Positions 8,579 through 16,798 of a DNA stretch of 61,115 nt are shown here, in pieces; within the stretch, counting starts at the first letter, position 1, and the number at the start of each line of letters is the position of its first letter. The notes below the pieces were generated by a model, which made no database searches, had not been told where the DNA came from, and saw only the letters and a list, made by a program, of their open reading frames with translations. The stretch comes from an uncultured Lachnospiraceae bacterium (lineage in GTDB: Bacteria; Bacillota; Clostridia; Lachnospirales; Lachnospiraceae), in contig CANQTH010000006.1 in the NCBI GenBank assembly GCA_947626795.1, positions 1-61,115 on the forward strand. The letters run 5' to 3'. A program made the position numbers and the translations under genes.

Positions 8579-8647
8579 ATGATAGCGTTTGGTACTTTGA
8601 TCATTGCATTGCTTGCCTACATAGATAGGAAGAACAAGCGAAAATAA
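8579..8647 (+). CDS. Small hydrophobic type I toxin-like peptide, probably start-less
   Basis: The frame from ATG at 8579 encodes MIAFGTLIIALLAY followed by a basic tail (DRKNKRK), the pattern of holin-like/TxpA-type toxins of Firmicutes type I toxin-antitoxin loci. The family normally has 8-10 more N-terminal residues; here in-frame codons for ETQAISL precede the ATG but run back to a TAA at 8552 without a start codon. The upstream part is therefore recognisable but its start has been lost. Either translation begins at the internal ATG or the toxin is inactivated. A structured RNA region follows directly. Confidence 0.5.
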   Translation: MIAFGTLIIALLAYIDRKNKRK

Positions 8648-8648
8648 A

Positions 8649-8734
8649 TAAGCCTACCTTGTCACTTAGCCAGTACAGGCAGGCTTATCACCTAACTGGG
8701 AGGCTAACCACTTTGTGGGCGGCTGCTCCTTTTA
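8649..8734. ncRNA. Toxin terminator / antitoxin RNA region
   Basis: An 11-bp inverted repeat with one mismatch (8649-8659 with 8677-8687) follows the toxin stop. It is followed by a second stem around CCACTTTGTGG and a CTCCTTTT end. In type I loci of this family the antitoxin RNA is transcribed from the opposite strand across the toxin 3' end, and both share such structures. The RNA ends and direction cannot be fixed from sequence alone. Confidence 0.45.
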
Positions 8735-8824
8735 TATCTACAATATAACGCAGAACTATAGAAAAGACAAGGGTTTTGTTCAAAGGCGCTTACCCTTGAA
8801 AATTCTTAAACTCTAGCTTATCTT

Positions 8825-8873
8825 GGCGCAAGTTTGTGCAAATTTTGTGCAAGTTTTGTGCAAGTTTTGTCAA
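8825..8873. repeat. Short tandem repeat GTGCAAGTTTT-type, about 4 units
   Basis: An 11-base unit is repeated with small changes. On the minus strand it would read DKTCTKLAQNLHKLAPR and stop, like the low-complexity C-terminus of some integrases, but a stop codon lies about 22 codons upstream, so no gene is present. The rest of 8735-9100 holds nothing I recognise. Confidence 0.45.
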
Positions 8874-9102
8874 TGGCTGCATCTATTCCCCTACGGCAAA
8901 CTATTTGGCAGCGCTTGTCCTTCCCTCACAACAAATACGGTTTTCTTCACGAAGTTCATTAAGTAATCTCTGAATCTGTCGTAACGAACAATGACCGTTA
9001 ATAAATGGCAATCATTGACCGATATAAAATGGAATATACAAAACGTTCCAAAACAAACGAAATAGAGGAGAATCAATATGACACAGTTAGGACAGCTTTA
9101 TG

Positions 9103-9175
9103 AAACGGGACTTGAACCCTGCATTTCCGGCTTGAAAGGCCGATGTCCTAACCTTCGGCTGTATCCTTCCCACTA
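9103..9175 (-). other. tRNA-Glu-like remnant
   Basis: Read on the minus strand, a good anticodon stem-loop (CTTTCAA loop, anticodon TTC) is followed by GGGTTCAAGTCCC, which resembles a T-arm. The D-arm is poor and no acceptor stem pairs, so this is at most a decayed tRNA or an attachment-site relic. Chance similarity remains possible. Confidence 0.25.
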
Positions 9176-9275
9176 CCGGGCGGATTCGGGACTTTCATCC
9201 GTTAGAAACGTGCGCCGCCAGGCGCACCACAACGCAAAAGGCACATGCAGGGCGCATATGCCTTTTCCTGTGCCG

Positions 9276-9836
9276 TTAAATGTTCAGAATATCTGCAATT
9301 TCAGAAAAGTTGACAAACAGATCATCATAGATATTGACCTTGATAACAGAATCAAAGGAGTATTGAATGTTAAGCGCATTGCATTCAAAGTAATTGACAG
9401 TCACAATCTTGCGGCGGGGATCGACAATCCAATATTCACGGACTCCTGCATTTTTATAATAATACAGCTTGCGGATGTAATCATCAGCCGGATTGCCGGG
9501 TGAAACTATCTCAATAATAAAGTCAGGAGCGCCGTTGCATCTGTTTCCGTCCAGCTTATTTTTGTCGCAGATGACCATAAGATCCGGCTGTACGATGGTG
9601 AGAGGCTGGTCGTTGAGCTTTACGTCAAACGGAGCATGGAATACCCTGCAAGGACCTTTTTTTTCTTTGATGTATGTGTTGAGTACGGTCGATAGTTCCA
9701 TTGAAATGGTCTGGTGTTCCTGCGACGGACTGGACATATCATAGACAATACCATCAAAGACCTCAACTCTTCTGTCTTCAGGAAGAGCTTCGTACTGTTC
9801 CAAAGTGATTAACTGTAGTTGTTGTAATGCAGGCAT
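9276..9836 (-). CDS. Uma2-family (DUF820) nuclease-fold protein
   Basis: The protein matches Uma2/DUF820, a PD-(D/E)XK nuclease-fold family. It shows VEVFDGIVYDM, then VQPDLMVI, FIIEIVSPGN and YYKNAGVREYWIVDP in the usual order, with candidate catalytic residues D in QPD and E in IEI. ATG at 9836 is preferred to GTG at 9845 because GGAAG lies 9 bases before it. These genes are very common and often multicopy in bacteria; their biological role is mostly unknown. It stands alone here beside a decayed toxin locus and a truncated lipoprotein gene, so the neighbourhood looks like accessory DNA. Confidence 0.8.
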   Translation of the reverse strand: MPALQQLQLITLEQYEALPEDRRVEVFDGIVYDMSSPSQEHQTISMELSTVLNTYIKEKKGPCRVFHAPFDVKLNDQPLTIVQPDLMVICDKNKLDGNRCNGAPDFIIEIVSPGNPADDYIRKLYYYKNAGVREYWIVDPRRKIVTVNYFECNALNIQYSFDSVIKVNIYDDLFVNFSEIADILNI

Positions 9837-10084
9837 AGTGAACACTTCCTTTCGTGGTTATTGTATGCGGTTATATGCGTTGTATTCAAGTCAATCTGTA
9901 AATCTGTGTAAGTACCTACCGGAATACAGTCAATGGAATGTGTATGTTTCCGCTTCAAAATGATCTTCTTTCGGCAGGAAAAGCAGAAGCCAACGGAACT
10001 CATCATATAATGGATCGTCTGATTTTGTATTTTCTGTCCAAATCAATAAACTCGGCCTCTCCAAATTGTATGTAATCACCATCG

Positions 10085-10294
10085 TCAATAATGGCTCCGG
10101 AATGTGTTATCTACATAGAACATCATAAACTGGAAATCGAAAACTCTTTGAGTATTCAGCATATAGAGTTTGTCTGTTATCGTGTTACTATCTGTCTGAA
10201 CTGTTTCGGTCTTTGTATCAGATCCGCAACCGACAATGGACAGCACAAGAATTACGGTAAAACAAAAACCTCGGCACAGGGATTCTTTTCGCAA
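10085..10294 (-). pseudogene. Truncated lipoprotein gene
   Basis: The first 25 residues form a lipoprotein signal peptide: basic start, hydrophobic stretch VILVLSIV and lipobox cysteine in VGCGS. After about 45 more residues the frame stops. Downstream, in another frame at about 9930-10060, peptide-like sequence (TENTKSDDPLYDEFRW) resumes. I infer a frameshifted or truncated lipoprotein gene. The apparent start is TTG just after the fructokinase stop. No other gene is visible between 9840 and 10085. Confidence 0.45.
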
Positions 10295-10297
10295 TCC

Positions 10298-11263
10298 TCA
10301 CGCTTCCCTCTGCAAAAATTCCCGCACGTCGCGCTCTGACGGCATAACCCGCAACGCGCCTTTTTTCGTCGTAATGATAGAAGCCGCCGCATTTGCGAAC
10401 CGCAGCATCTCATACAGTTTCCGCCCGTCGAGCTGTTCTAACCCATTTTCCAGCACATAATTTAACACGCACGCCATAAAGGTATCGCCCGCGCCTGTCG
10501 TTTCAACGGTGTTCTCATTCGGAAAGGCTGGGCATTTTGCTTTGTACTCTTTATAATACGCCATGCTGCCGTTCTTGCCCATCGTCGCGCAGACCAACGG
10601 CGTGCGGTATTGCTCCCGGATTTTCTGCACGCCTTGTCCGATGTCCGATGTCCCGGTAAAAAACGCGATCTCGTCGTCCGAGATTTTTAAGATATCGCAC
10701 TGCCCGATACCGTATCCTATTTTTTCCTTCGCGTCCTCTAAGTTCTTCCAAAGAGGCGGACGCAGATTTGGATCGAAAGAGATCAGCGCGCCTGCCGCCT
10801 TTGCCGTTCTGACAGACAGTTTCGTCGCGCGCTCCGCTTCCCCGCGCGTCATGGACAGGCTGCCAAAATGAAAGATCTTCGTATCGCCCAGCAGGGAAAC
10901 GTCCACCTCATCCTCGCGCAGCATCGTATCCGCTCCCGGATTCCGATAAAAGGAAAAGCTGCGGTCCCCGTCCGGAGCATTGTGGACAAACGCCAACGTC
11001 GTCGCGTTTTCACCGTCCATGATCAGATTGCCGACGTCAATGCCCTGTTCCGACACGGCGCGGCGCAGCAATTCCCCAAAAGAATCCTGACCGACCTTTC
11101 CGATAAAAGCCGTCTTTTTCTCCAATTTCTGCAGCATTGCCAATACATTGCAGGGCGCGCCGCCCGGGTTCGCCTCATAGAGCGGGTTCCCCTGGCCGCT
11201 TACGCCGTTCTCGGTAAAGTCTACCAGCAGCTCCCCCAGCGCCGTCACATCATATTTTTTCAA
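10298..11263 (-). CDS. scrK: Fructokinase (PfkB family)
   Basis: This ribokinase/PfkB-family sugar kinase has the N-terminal LGELLVDFT, the substrate region GGAPCNVLAMLQKL and the C-terminal GAGDTF motif with the catalytic aspartate. The pattern is that of bacterial fructokinases, which phosphorylate fructose to fructose 6-phosphate in the cytoplasm. The likely start is TTG at 11263 (reading MKKYDVTALGELL); the GTG at 11272 is only two bases from the GGA of the ribosome site. It is downstream of a Crp/Fnr-type gene in the same direction. No sucrose transporter or hydrolase is adjacent, so the sugar source is unclear. Related 2-keto-sugar kinases cannot be excluded. Confidence 0.85.
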   Translation of the reverse strand: MKKYDVTALGELLVDFTENGVSGQGNPLYEANPGGAPCNVLAMLQKLEKKTAFIGKVGQDSFGELLRRAVSEQGIDVGNLIMDGENATTLAFVHNAPDGDRSFSFYRNPGADTMLREDEVDVSLLGDTKIFHFGSLSMTRGEAERATKLSVRTAKAAGALISFDPNLRPPLWKNLEDAKEKIGYGIGQCDILKISDDEIAFFTGTSDIGQGVQKIREQYRTPLVCATMGKNGSMAYYKEYKAKCPAFPNENTVETTGAGDTFMACVLNYVLENGLEQLDGRKLYEMLRFANAAASIITTKKGALRVMPSERDVREFLQREA

Positions 11264-11286
11264 ACAGAACACCGTCCTTTCCCTGT

Positions 11287-11973
11287 TTACTGAAAAATGC
11301 CTCCTGCCTCGGATCCATGCAAAGTAAATTCGCTCTTATGGAAATCCAGCATGCCTTCGTCCCGCAGCTTGCAAAGCTCGTTTGACATCGCGCTTCGGTC
11401 CACGGAAAGGAAATCCGCCAACTGCTGACGGTTAAAAGGAATGGAAAACGAGCTGCTGTTTTGCCTTTTCGCCTCGTCCGAAAGGTATGACAGCAGTTTT
11501 TCCCTTGTGGAACGCTGCGATATATAACTGAGCTTTCGCACCAGGCTTTTGTTTTTATCTGAGATCGTATAAAATATGTTTTTTACAAGTTTGGTATGGA
11601 ACGGACAGGCCGAGGGGCAGACCGCCAGGATCCGCTCGGGATCGAAAAAGAGGGCCGCGCTTTCCTCTGCGGCGACGACGTCGTTTAAAAGCGAGCCGCT
11701 GTCCGGCACAAGATAAGCTTCCCCGAATATCTCTCCGGGACGGACCTCATTTAAGATATTGAGGTTGCCCCAGTAATCTTCTTTTTGAATATGGAGCCGG
11801 CCTTCCGCAAGAACCATGAGGCTGCGGATATATTCCCCCTGCCGAAACGCGTATTCGCCCTTGCGGTACTGCCGGACAGCCGCGTTTAAGCAATTCAGCA
11901 TCGAGAGGATGTCGTCCTCTCCCACGCCGGAAAATAATTTTGTCCGTTTGAGGACAGGCACAAATTTCTTCAC
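11287..11973 (-). CDS. Crp/Fnr-family transcriptional regulator
   Basis: The protein has an N-terminal cyclic-nucleotide-binding-like beta-roll (GEYAFRQGEYIRSLMVLAEGRL, PGEIFGE) and a C-terminal winged helix (NRQQLADFLSVDRSAMSNELCKLRDEG). Length is normal at 228 residues. Two cysteines (PSACPF and LNCLN) are present but no Fnr-type N-terminal cysteine cluster. The start is GTG with AAAGGA 7 bases before it. It diverges from a ferredoxin-like gene; in many Clostridia a similar Crp/Fnr gene neighbours ferredoxin or hybrid-cluster-protein genes and responds to nitrosative or redox stress. A perfect palindrome over its own promoter suggests autoregulation. Confidence 0.88.
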   Translation of the reverse strand: MKKFVPVLKRTKLFSGVGEDDILSMLNCLNAAVRQYRKGEYAFRQGEYIRSLMVLAEGRLHIQKEDYWGNLNILNEVRPGEIFGEAYLVPDSGSLLNDVVAAEESAALFFDPERILAVCPSACPFHTKLVKNIFYTISDKNKSLVRKLSYISQRSTREKLLSYLSDEAKRQNSSSFSIPFNRQQLADFLSVDRSAMSNELCKLRDEGMLDFHKSEFTLHGSEAGGIFQ

Positions 11974-11988
11974 AAAAGTATCCTTTCC

Positions 11989-12002
11989 GTTGTAAATACA
12001 AC
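11989..12002. promoter_or_regulatory. Inverted repeat GTTGTA-AA-TACAAC in the crp-type leader
   Basis: Perfect 6-base arms lie between the promoter and ribosome site of the Crp/Fnr gene. It may be a second binding site for the regulator. Confidence 0.4.
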
Positions 12003-12014
12003 ATACTTGTTTCT

Positions 12015-12046
12015 TTTATCATACTATGATAAAGCCAGAAAATCAA
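12015..12046 (-). promoter_or_regulatory. Promoter with overlapping perfect palindrome
   Basis: On the minus strand TTGATT (12041-12046), a 17-base spacer and TATGAT (12018-12023) form a good promoter for the Crp/Fnr gene. The -10 lies inside TTTATCATACTATGATAAA (12015-12033), a perfect palindrome with 9-base arms and one central base. Binding there would block RNA polymerase, so autorepression is the simplest reading. Confidence 0.65.
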
Positions 12047-12063
12047 GAGCCGCCAGAACAATT

Positions 12064-12220
12064 TCAGGACTTTGCATAACAGTTCAGCCTTACGGCTGCC
12101 CTGTTACGGAATCCGGCTCATTTCAAGTTTGCCTTCGGCAAAGAGCCGGATTCCCTCTCGGCAAAATTTACTCGTTCTTACGGACTTTGCAGCAAGTGCA
12201 AAGTCCTGGGCTAAACTGTG
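12064..12220. repeat. Dispersed palindromic repeat R1, copy 1
   Basis: The core 12081-12197 recurs in inverted orientation at 17461-17577 with high identity (GTTACGGAATCCGGCTC, GAGCCGGATTCC, CGGCAAAATTTAC, TTACGGACTTTGCAGCAAG). The outer ends AGGACTTTGC and GCAAAGTCCT face each other, so the element is a nested palindrome. It carries no gene and resembles a MITE or REP-like element, lying in the divergent promoter region. Confidence 0.75.
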
Positions 12221-12248
12221 ACGGGCGGCGGCAAAGGAGGAATGTATC

Positions 12249-12977
12249 ATGATCAGAAAGATCATCAAGATCGACGAGGAAAAATGCAATGGATGCGGCG
12301 TCTGCGCGGACGCCTGCCACGAAGGCGCCATCGGCATCGTTGACGGCAAGGCGAAGCTGCTTCGGGAGGATTACTGCGACGGGCTTGGGGACTGCCTTCC
12401 CGCCTGCCCGACGGGGGCGATCACATTCGAAGAGCGGGAAGCCCCGGCATACAACGAGGCTGCGGCGCAGACAGCAAAACAGGAAAATGCGGAAAAGAAG
12501 CTGCCGGGCGGATGTCCCGGATCTGCCGCAAAGAAGCTGTCGGGCGGATGCCCCGGATCCGCTGCAAAGGCCATCTCCCGCAAAGAAACGCAGGCCGAGA
12601 GCGGAACCGTCCGCAGCAGGTTGTCGCAGTGGCCCGTGCAGATCAAGCTGGCTCCCGTGAGCGCGCCTTATTTTAACGGGGCAGATCTGCTGATCGCCGC
12701 CGACTGCACCGCTTACGCTTATGGCAACTTCCATCAGGATCTTATCAAAAACAGGATCACCCTGATCGGCTGCCCGAAACTGGATATGGTAGATTATTCG
12801 GAAAAACTGACGCAGATCATCGCCCAGAACGAGATTAAGAGCGTGACGATCGCACGCATGGAAGTGCCGTGCTGCGGCGGCATTGAAAACGCAACAAAGC
12901 AGGCTCTTCAGGCCAGCGGGAAATTCATCCCATGGGGAGTCGTGACGATCTCTACAGACGGCCGGATCCTCGAATAA
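12249..12977 (+). CDS. 4Fe-4S ferredoxin-domain protein with CCG-type C-terminus
   Basis: The first 60 residues hold two iron-sulfur binding segments. The first is a full CNGCGVCADACHEGAI; the second, CDGLGDCLPACP, has only three of the usual cysteines. A linker then contains a near-exact 12-13 residue duplication (GGCPGSAAK twice), visible in the DNA as a tandem repeat. The C-terminal half has ADC, GCPK and VPCCGG, which could bind another cofactor. The gene has a strong ribosome site (AAAGGAGG) and diverges from the Crp/Fnr gene across repeat R1. Proteins of this type accompany Crp/Fnr and hybrid-cluster genes in Clostridia and probably transfer electrons; the partner is not in the window. 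Confidence 0.82.
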   Translation: MIRKIIKIDEEKCNGCGVCADACHEGAIGIVDGKAKLLREDYCDGLGDCLPACPTGAITFEEREAPAYNEAAAQTAKQENAEKKLPGGCPGSAAKKLSGGCPGSAAKAISRKETQAESGTVRSRLSQWPVQIKLAPVSAPYFNGADLLIAADCTAYAYGNFHQDLIKNRITLIGCPKLDMVDYSEKLTQIIAQNEIKSVTIARMEVPCCGGIENATKQALQASGKFIPWGVVTISTDGRILE

Positions 12978-12995
12978 TCCGCATGCCTGCCTTTT

Positions 12996-13056
12996 GGATT
13001 TCCTGCTCCCATGGCCTTTTTCCTTTCGCAAAAGTTCCAATGGAGCAGGAAAATCC
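12996..13056. terminator. Stem-loop between convergent genes
   Basis: GGATTTCCTGCTCC at 12996 pairs with GGAGCAGGAAAATCC ending at 13056, with an ATGG/CCA extension. It lies between the ends of the ferredoxin gene (+) and the GH13 gene (-), so it likely works as a bidirectional terminator. Confidence 0.6.
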
Positions 13057-13079
13057 GGAGAATGCGGCCCGTCTTACCC

Positions 13080-15191
13080 CTACCCGATATTCCGCAGGAT
13101 CACGGCGGAATATGCCGGGAGGGAGATGTTGAGGCATCCGTTCTTCGTCTCATAGATCGTGGATAACGTGGAGTGGGACGCCAGGGTCGTGAACATCACC
13201 TGCTCAAGCCTCGTCACGCGATCCAGCCCGGCCGTCCAGACCTCCCATTCCATATTGCGCTGGACGCCGTCGTTGTTCAGCACGATGATAAACTGCTGCT
13301 GGCGGTTAAACCTCCCGTAGCACATCACCTGGTAATCCCCGCCGAGCAATTTCAAAGATCCGGTCCGCAGCGCCTCGTTTTCTTTGTGAAGGCGGATGAT
13401 CGCCCGGTGGAAATCCAAAAGCTCCTGGTCTTCATCCCCCCAGGGGTACGTCCGACGGTTATCCGGATCCGTAAATCCCACGACCCCCGCCTCGTCGCCG
13501 TAATAGACCGTCGGCGCGCCCGGCCACGTCATCTGGACCACCACGGCCTCCTTCATCACGCCTTTGTTGATATCCTCCCCGGCAGCCGCGCTCCCCAGCA
13601 CGTCCGCCCGCCCCACCTTATGGTTGGTGCGCGTCAGGAACCGGGAATGGTCGTGGTTCGACAGCTCGTTCATGGCGCACTGCAGGGAAGGCGTCAGGAA
13701 GCGCGTCATGTGGTAATTCATCGCCCCCTCAAAATTCCAATAATTGCCCAGCATATCCTGGCGGTATTCGTCGCTGTGCTTCTCCATCCCGGTGAAAAAC
13801 CAGGTCAGCGGCTCCATGAAAGCGTCGTAATTCATGACCGTGTCCCACTGGTCGCCGCGCAGCCATGCCGCCGGGTCGCCATAATGCTCCGCATAGATCA
13901 CGGCGTCCGGGTTGGCCTCCTTCACCGCTTTCCTGAAATCACGCCAGAACTGGTGGTTATATTCCACGGAATGCCCCAGGTCCGCCGCGACGTCCAGACG
14001 CCATCCATCCGCGTTGTACGGCGGGGACACCCATTTCTTCGCGATCTCCAGGATATATTCCTTCAGCTTGGGCGACCCCTCGTAATTCAGCTTTGGCAGC
14101 GTGTCATGCCCCCACCAGCCGTCATACGAGCCGTTGTACGGCCACGCTTCCTTATCGTGGAACTGGAAGAAATTGCGGTAAGGGCTGGAAGCGGAAATAT
14201 ACGCGCCGTTGGCATATCCAAGCTCCTTCTCATAGATCCTCTCCCGGTCCAGCCATTTGTTAAACGACCCGCAATGGTTGAATACCCCGTCCAGGATCAC
14301 CTTCATGCCGCGCTTGTGCGCCTCCTCTACCAGGCGGATGAACAGGGCGTTGCTGGCCTCCAGATTCTTCCTGTCCGTCACGCGCTTGATGTACCTGGTC
14401 GCCCGGACATTGTCCGTCTCGCCCGACTGCAGCAGCGTCCCCTCGTCCTCCACGATGACCCCGTAATGGGGATCGATATAGTCATAATCCTGGATATCAT
14501 ATTTATGATTGGACGGCGATACGAACAGCGGGTTGAAATACAGGACTTCCACGCCCAGATCCTGCAGGTAATCCATCTTTTTCATGACGCCCGCCAAGTC
14601 GCCCCCGTAAAATTCCGCCACGCCAAAATACCGCGCCGGGCATTTGTTCCAATTGTCCACCTCGCGGCTGTAAGTCTTGATATAATAATATTCGTTCGTC
14701 TTGACGTCGTTCTCCGGGTCTCCGTTGTAGAAACGATCCGTAAAGATCTGGTACATCACCGCGCCCTTCGCCCAATCCGGCGTCGAAAAACCCGGGATTA
14801 TGACGAAATCATACTCCGGCCGAACCTGGGGCGTGACTCCCATCCTGTCGTAATAACAGCGCAGCATCCCCGTGACGATCTCAAAATAATAATGGTATTC
14901 ATCCGTCTCCAACTGGATGCTGGCGCGGTAATAGTCAAACTCGCCCTTCCTCTCGCATCTCTCCATAGGAATGCGCTCGTTCCCGCTGCAGACCCAGACG
15001 CCGTCTATGTTATTCTTTGCCGCGCGGAACGTCAGCGTGACTTTCTCGCCCTTCTCCGGCTCCGGCGGATTCCTGTAATCCCGCGTGCCGTCCGCAAATA
15101 ACGCCTTTTTCCGAAGGATCGGGCGCATCTGCATCACATATTTCTGCTTCTGCATCAATGCGAAAATGGAATGTTCCGAATGTCCGTTCAT
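13080..15191 (-). CDS. GH13 alpha-glucan hydrolase (neopullulanase/cyclomaltodextrinase type)
   Basis: The 703-residue protein has an N-terminal beta-sandwich of about 130 residues like CBM34, then a GH13 barrel. The catalytic residues are visible: nucleophile Asp in GWRLDVAADLG, acid/base Glu in IYAEHYGD, and third Asp in LSNHDHSR. YFNPLFVSPSNHKYD is the usual conserved region I surroundings. No signal peptide is present, so it acts in the cytoplasm on imported maltodextrins or cyclodextrins. An insertion of about 20 residues follows DPHYGVI. The start at ATG 15191 has GAGG 9 bases upstream. It is monocistronic and convergent with the ferredoxin gene. Confidence 0.9.
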   Translation of the reverse strand: MNGHSEHSIFALMQKQKYVMQMRPILRKKALFADGTRDYRNPPEPEKGEKVTLTFRAAKNNIDGVWVCSGNERIPMERCERKGEFDYYRASIQLETDEYHYYFEIVTGMLRCYYDRMGVTPQVRPEYDFVIIPGFSTPDWAKGAVMYQIFTDRFYNGDPENDVKTNEYYYIKTYSREVDNWNKCPARYFGVAEFYGGDLAGVMKKMDYLQDLGVEVLYFNPLFVSPSNHKYDIQDYDYIDPHYGVIVEDEGTLLQSGETDNVRATRYIKRVTDRKNLEASNALFIRLVEEAHKRGMKVILDGVFNHCGSFNKWLDRERIYEKELGYANGAYISASSPYRNFFQFHDKEAWPYNGSYDGWWGHDTLPKLNYEGSPKLKEYILEIAKKWVSPPYNADGWRLDVAADLGHSVEYNHQFWRDFRKAVKEANPDAVIYAEHYGDPAAWLRGDQWDTVMNYDAFMEPLTWFFTGMEKHSDEYRQDMLGNYWNFEGAMNYHMTRFLTPSLQCAMNELSNHDHSRFLTRTNHKVGRADVLGSAAAGEDINKGVMKEAVVVQMTWPGAPTVYYGDEAGVVGFTDPDNRRTYPWGDEDQELLDFHRAIIRLHKENEALRTGSLKLLGGDYQVMCYGRFNRQQQFIIVLNNDGVQRNMEWEVWTAGLDRVTRLEQVMFTTLASHSTLSTIYETKNGCLNISLPAYSAVILRNIG

Positions 15192-15341
15192 GCCTTCTAC
15201 CTCTTCATCATTCGTTTTCTTGTAACCAGCCGACCGCCGCTACGTTTCCGTTGCCATTTTTATTCTATCGGATCGATTTCCAGAAATCAACCCCCTTCTT
15301 TCTGGAAAACCAAAAAGCATATTGGCCAATTTCACGCGCGG

Positions 15342-15842
15342 CTACTCACCCGGGCGTCCGTCCAGGCTATGCTCTAAGATCTCATACGCCGTCCCGGCGT
15401 ACTTGCGAAGCGCGGCGCTCATGCTCCTTCCCGTGAGCATAAGCTCCGTGTCCTCCGACTTCGCCCGCATCAGGGCCTCCAGATCTTCCTCCGACGCCAT
15501 CCCGTTGTCCAAAAGCCCCAGGAATCCGTCTAAGACCAGCAGGCTGCATTCCTCCGTCACAAGGACTTTCTTCGCGAAATTGAGCCAGTTGCGGATATTC
15601 ATGCCCTCGCCCTGCTGCATCTGCGCCGACAGCTCTGAAAAATCCTTCTCCGACTTGGCGACGCGGAACACCTTCACTTCCGGCTCAAGCCGCTTTAAGA
15701 ACGCCATTTCCTCCTCGTTCCGCCCTTTCAGGAACTGAATGACGATCGCGCTCCTGCCCCGGCCCGCGGACTGCATAGCGTAGCCGAGCGCAGCCGCCGT
15801 CTCCCCTTTTCCGCAATAAACCGTGATTTTTCCCTCATTCAT
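15342..15842 (-). CDS. CobA/BtuR-like corrinoid adenosyltransferase homologue, altered P-loop
   Basis: The protein resembles cob(I)yrinic acid a,c-diamide adenosyltransferases along its length (ITVYCGKGETAAALGYAMQ, VIQFLKGRNEEE, LLVLDGF, LMLTGR). The expected ATP-binding GKGKTT is replaced by GKGETA, so the P-loop lysine and hydroxyl residue are missing. Start ATG 15842 has AAAGGAAA upstream; an upstream start at 15902 has no support. True enzymes adenosylate the corrinoid cobalt during B12 salvage. With the changed loop, activity is doubtful; it may have a regulatory or altered role. No other B12 genes adjoin. Confidence 0.75.
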   Translation of the reverse strand: MNEGKITVYCGKGETAAALGYAMQSAGRGRSAIVIQFLKGRNEEEMAFLKRLEPEVKVFRVAKSEKDFSELSAQMQQGEGMNIRNWLNFAKKVLVTEECSLLVLDGFLGLLDNGMASEEDLEALMRAKSEDTELMLTGRSMSAALRKYAGTAYEILEHSLDGRPGE

Positions 15843-15909
15843 GCCATTTTCCTTTCTCTGACGAACTTTTACTAAAATATCACAAATTCGCGGAAAATGC
15901 AAATGGCCG

Positions 15910-16539
15910 TCAGGAACACAAATATTCCACCTTGCTGACGGAAACCTCGTAGGCGACCCTGTGCTCCACTTCCGTTTCCGAGAGTTTCTTCACATATTCC
16001 CGGCTCTGGATCCTCCCGTAGACCTGCACATGCCCGCCAACCTCGAACCCGGACGCGTACCTGGCGTTCCGCCCCCAGCAGATGCACGGTATGTAATCGG
16101 ATTTCCCATAAGAGCGGTTCACCGCGATCAGCAGATCCGCGATCTCCCGCCCGAGCGGCGTCTTCCGGTAGATCGGCTCCTTGCAGATGTACCCGTCCAG
16201 GAAGATCTGGTTGCTCTTCTCCCCGTCCGGAACCGTCCCGACAAATTCCAGCTCCCGCGCAAAGACCGAAAGCACAAGGCGGTTGCGCTTTTCCTCATGC
16301 CTGTTATAGGAGCGGAACTGCCCGTCCACCCGGATGTACTGCCCAATATAGGAACGCTGCGTATCGATCAGGCGCTCCGATACCATCATTGGGATGACGT
16401 CCGCAAAATTGCTCAGCCGGCTCACCGACACCTCCACCATGTAAAACCCTTCCCCGAACACTTCGTGGCTATAGCGAAATTCCGAAACGATCTCGCCTAT
16501 GATTGTTACCTGGTTGTTTTCAAAAATTTTATCTGCCAT
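15910..16539 (-). CDS. Single-stranded DNA-binding protein-like, tandem OB folds
   Basis: The 209-residue protein begins MADKIFENNQVTIIGEIV, typical of SSB-like OB folds, and a second OB-like part starts near EKSNQIFLDGYICKEPIY and continues to VGGHVQVYGRIQSREY. This two-domain form is seen in Clostridia as an SSB paralogue distinct from the replicative Ssb, which has an acidic DF-type tail; no such tail is present here. ATG 16539 is preceded by AAAGGGG; the longer frame to 16650 has no ribosome site. It probably binds single-stranded DNA, but its cellular role is unproven. Confidence 0.75.
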   Translation of the reverse strand: MADKIFENNQVTIIGEIVSEFRYSHEVFGEGFYMVEVSVSRLSNFADVIPMMVSERLIDTQRSYIGQYIRVDGQFRSYNRHEEKRNRLVLSVFARELEFVGTVPDGEKSNQIFLDGYICKEPIYRKTPLGREIADLLIAVNRSYGKSDYIPCICWGRNARYASGFEVGGHVQVYGRIQSREYVKKLSETEVEHRVAYEVSVSKVEYLCS

Positions 16540-16798
16540 GAGTATTGTCCCCTTTCGTATATCTATCGACGGCATATCGATAAAGTGCAAATTTTTTCTA
16601 AAGGATACCATCCGCCGCCTGCAAATATCCACGCTTCCTGTCGACAGCATTTACTCTTTACGAAATGAGGAATCTGCGGTAAACTATGGGAGCGGCCATT
16701 CGCACCGCAGCCATACGCGCGAAGGCTCTTAGAACACGCAGCCGCCCGGGCTTAAATGGAACGGCTGCGCAAATATCAGGAAAAGAGAGGTATCAGTC

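Noticed and set aside
8821..8880. The minus-strand reading DKTCTKLAQNLHKLAPR as the end of an integrase gene.
   Set aside because: A stop codon lies only about 22 codons upstream and no recombinase motifs are present.
8891..9076. A 61-codon minus-strand hydrophobic frame.
   Set aside because: No ribosome site and no family resemblance; AT-rich sequence produces such frames by chance.
9078..9503. A plus-strand open frame of 141 codons with a ribosome site before its ATG.
   Set aside because: Its codons run through the tRNA-like remnant and then antisense to the Uma2 gene; the product resembles no protein family.
13173..15101. A 642-codon plus-strand frame.
   Set aside because: It is the antisense shadow of the GH13 gene, which has clear catalytic motifs; GC-rich third positions create long antisense frames.
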